DNA from: Candidatus Hydrothermota bacterium
Lineage (GTDB): Bacteria; Hydrothermota; Hydrothermia; UBA1063
Reading direction: 5' to 3'
DNA: 5,919 bases
Assembly: GCA_003644895.1 (NCBI GenBank)
Contig: QNDO01000102.1
Location: 1 to 5,919, forward strand
Shown: piece after piece, positions 5,149 through 5,919 of the stretch
Position numbering within the stretch: position 1 is the first letter of the stretch
Layout: every line of letters begins with the position of its first letter
Position numbers and translations under genes: made by a program
The notes under the pieces: model-generated
The model's database searches: none
Told to the model about the DNA's origin: nothing
What the model saw: the letters and a program-made list of their open reading frames with translations, nothing else

Positions 5149-5919
5149 AATATACTCTGGAAACAGATGTAAGATATATTAAAGGTGTCGGTCCAAAAAG
5201 AGCAGGACTTCTAAGAAAACTGAGAATTAACACCATTGAAGATCTCTTCTATTTAGCACCAAGAAGGTATGAAGATAGACGAAACATTATTCCCATTAAA
5301 GACATTAAACCAGAAATTTACGCAACAGTAAGAGGTTTTGTCAGTCTAAAGGGAGCAAGAAAAATTTTTGGTAAGAATGGCTCAGCTATTGTAATAGAAG
5401 ATGGCACAGGTTGGATTGAAATCTGCTGGACCATTCCTGAAATTGTAAAACAATTTTCTCTAGGTGATGAAGTGATAGTCACAGGGAAGGTAACACTTGA
5501 TAAGCTCTACAATAAACCGATTTTTGTTCATCCAGAATATGCAATAATTGGGAAAAAGGGGAAAAAGGAACTAGTTGCCGGTTCTATAGTACCTATATAT
5601 CCCCAAACCGAAGGCTTAGACACTCGTTTTCTCAGAAGAATAATTCACGAAGCTATTGAAGAACCCTCTATACACATTCCAGAGACTTTACCGGAGGCTA
5701 TTAGAGAGAAATATAAACTTTACAGTAGGGCCACCGCCATAAAGAAGCTACATTTCCCCGACAATCTTGATGAGGCCAAAAGGGCTCGTGATACTCTGGC
5801 TTTTGAAGAACTCTTTTATTTTTTCCTCACTTTGGGAAAACAGAAAAAGGAAATCACCGGGAAGAGTGTCCCACTTTTTAAAAAAGGAACTCTTACAGAG
5901 CATTTTTTACGTACACTCC
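5127..5919 (+). CDS. recG: ATP-dependent DNA helicase RecG, N-terminal part, cut by window edge
   Basis: The frame stays open from ATG 5127 to the right edge, giving 264 codons of a protein usually near 700-800 residues. RecG remodels stalled replication forks and branched DNA. Residues 14-50 hold a helix-hairpin-helix-like start (DVRYIKGVGPKRAGLLRKL) followed by DLFYLAPRRYEDRR. An OB-fold wedge domain, which contacts the DNA junction, follows at about 65-155 (ATVRGFV, IVIEDGTGWIEICW, LGDEVIVTGKV, FVHPEYAII). Then come IVPIYPQTEGLDTRFLRRII, IPETLPEAIREKYKL, AIKKLHFPDN and ARDTLAFEELFYFFLTL, all typical of RecG just before its helicase motor. The Walker motifs would lie beyond the window. The start lies 22 nt inside the M55 gene with no Shine-Dalgarno, so coupling is likely. 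ATG 5107 is in the M55 frame and is not an alternative start. No frameshift is seen. Confidence 0.95.
   Translation, partial: MGSKKELKYTLETDVRYIKGVGPKRAGLLRKLRINTIEDLFYLAPRRYEDRRNIIPIKDIKPEIYATVRGFVSLKGARKIFGKNGSAIVIEDGTGWIEICWTIPEIVKQFSLGDEVIVTGKVTLDKLYNKPIFVHPEYAIIGKKGKKELVAGSIVPIYPQTEGLDTRFLRRIIHEAIEEPSIHIPETLPEAIREKYKLYSRATAIKKLHFPDNLDEAKRARDTLAFEELFYFFLTLGKQKKEITGKSVPLFKKGTLTEHFLRTL

Noticed and set aside
1..5919. tRNA, rRNA, CRISPR array, insertion sequence, prophage or toxin-antitoxin elements
   Set aside because: Coding genes fill nearly the whole window; I saw no spaced direct repeats, terminal inverted repeats, transposase-like frames or cloverleaf-like sequence.

Overview
The window is a dense, single-strand run of nine protein genes, all on the + strand. 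It has no RNA genes, mobile elements, CRISPR arrays or long gaps. The two end genes are cut by the window edges: the 3' half of a urocanate hydratase gene (hutU) on the left and the 5' third of recG on the right. The genes point to a diderm (Gram-negative-type) bacterium of moderate to low GC. The main clues are a lipoprotein with a peptidoglycan-binding SPOR domain and a phosphatase of the kind that makes LPS heptose precursors. Lineage cannot be fixed from the sequence. The mix of divergent housekeeping genes with an M55 D-aminopeptidase would suit a poorly cultivated, possibly thermophilic phylum, but that is a guess.

Left block (1-1194): the hutU C-terminal half carries the catalytic cysteine motif. 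One base later comes a small membrane protein of DUF5362 type. The two are probably co-transcribed. This block is more GC-rich than the genes to its right.

Boundary (1195-1256): the only real intergenic gap. It holds a near-consensus sigma-70-type promoter (TTGAAA, 17 bp, TATAAT) followed at once by a strong Shine-Dalgarno sequence. No terminator is visible, so readthrough from the hutU side remains possible.

Right block (1257-5919): rpmE (ribosomal protein L31), a SPOR lipoprotein, rdgB/HAM1 (non-canonical NTP pyrophosphatase), a GmhB/HisB-N-type HAD phosphatase, rsmB (16S rRNA m5C methyltransferase), an M55 D-aminopeptidase and recG. Every junction overlaps or has a gap of at most 3 nt (8-nt, 4-nt and 23-nt overlaps, 0-nt gap, 3-nt gap, 22-nt overlap), so this reads as one translationally coupled operon. 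It combines ribosome assembly and modification, nucleotide-pool cleaning, replication-fork repair and cell-envelope functions. That looks like a growth-linked housekeeping operon rather than a dedicated pathway.

I found no convincing new defence, mobile or regulatory system. The points worth a second look are the operon grouping, the start-signal pattern, the uncertain substrate of the HAD phosphatase, some motif variants in RsmB, and the composition step after the hutU block.
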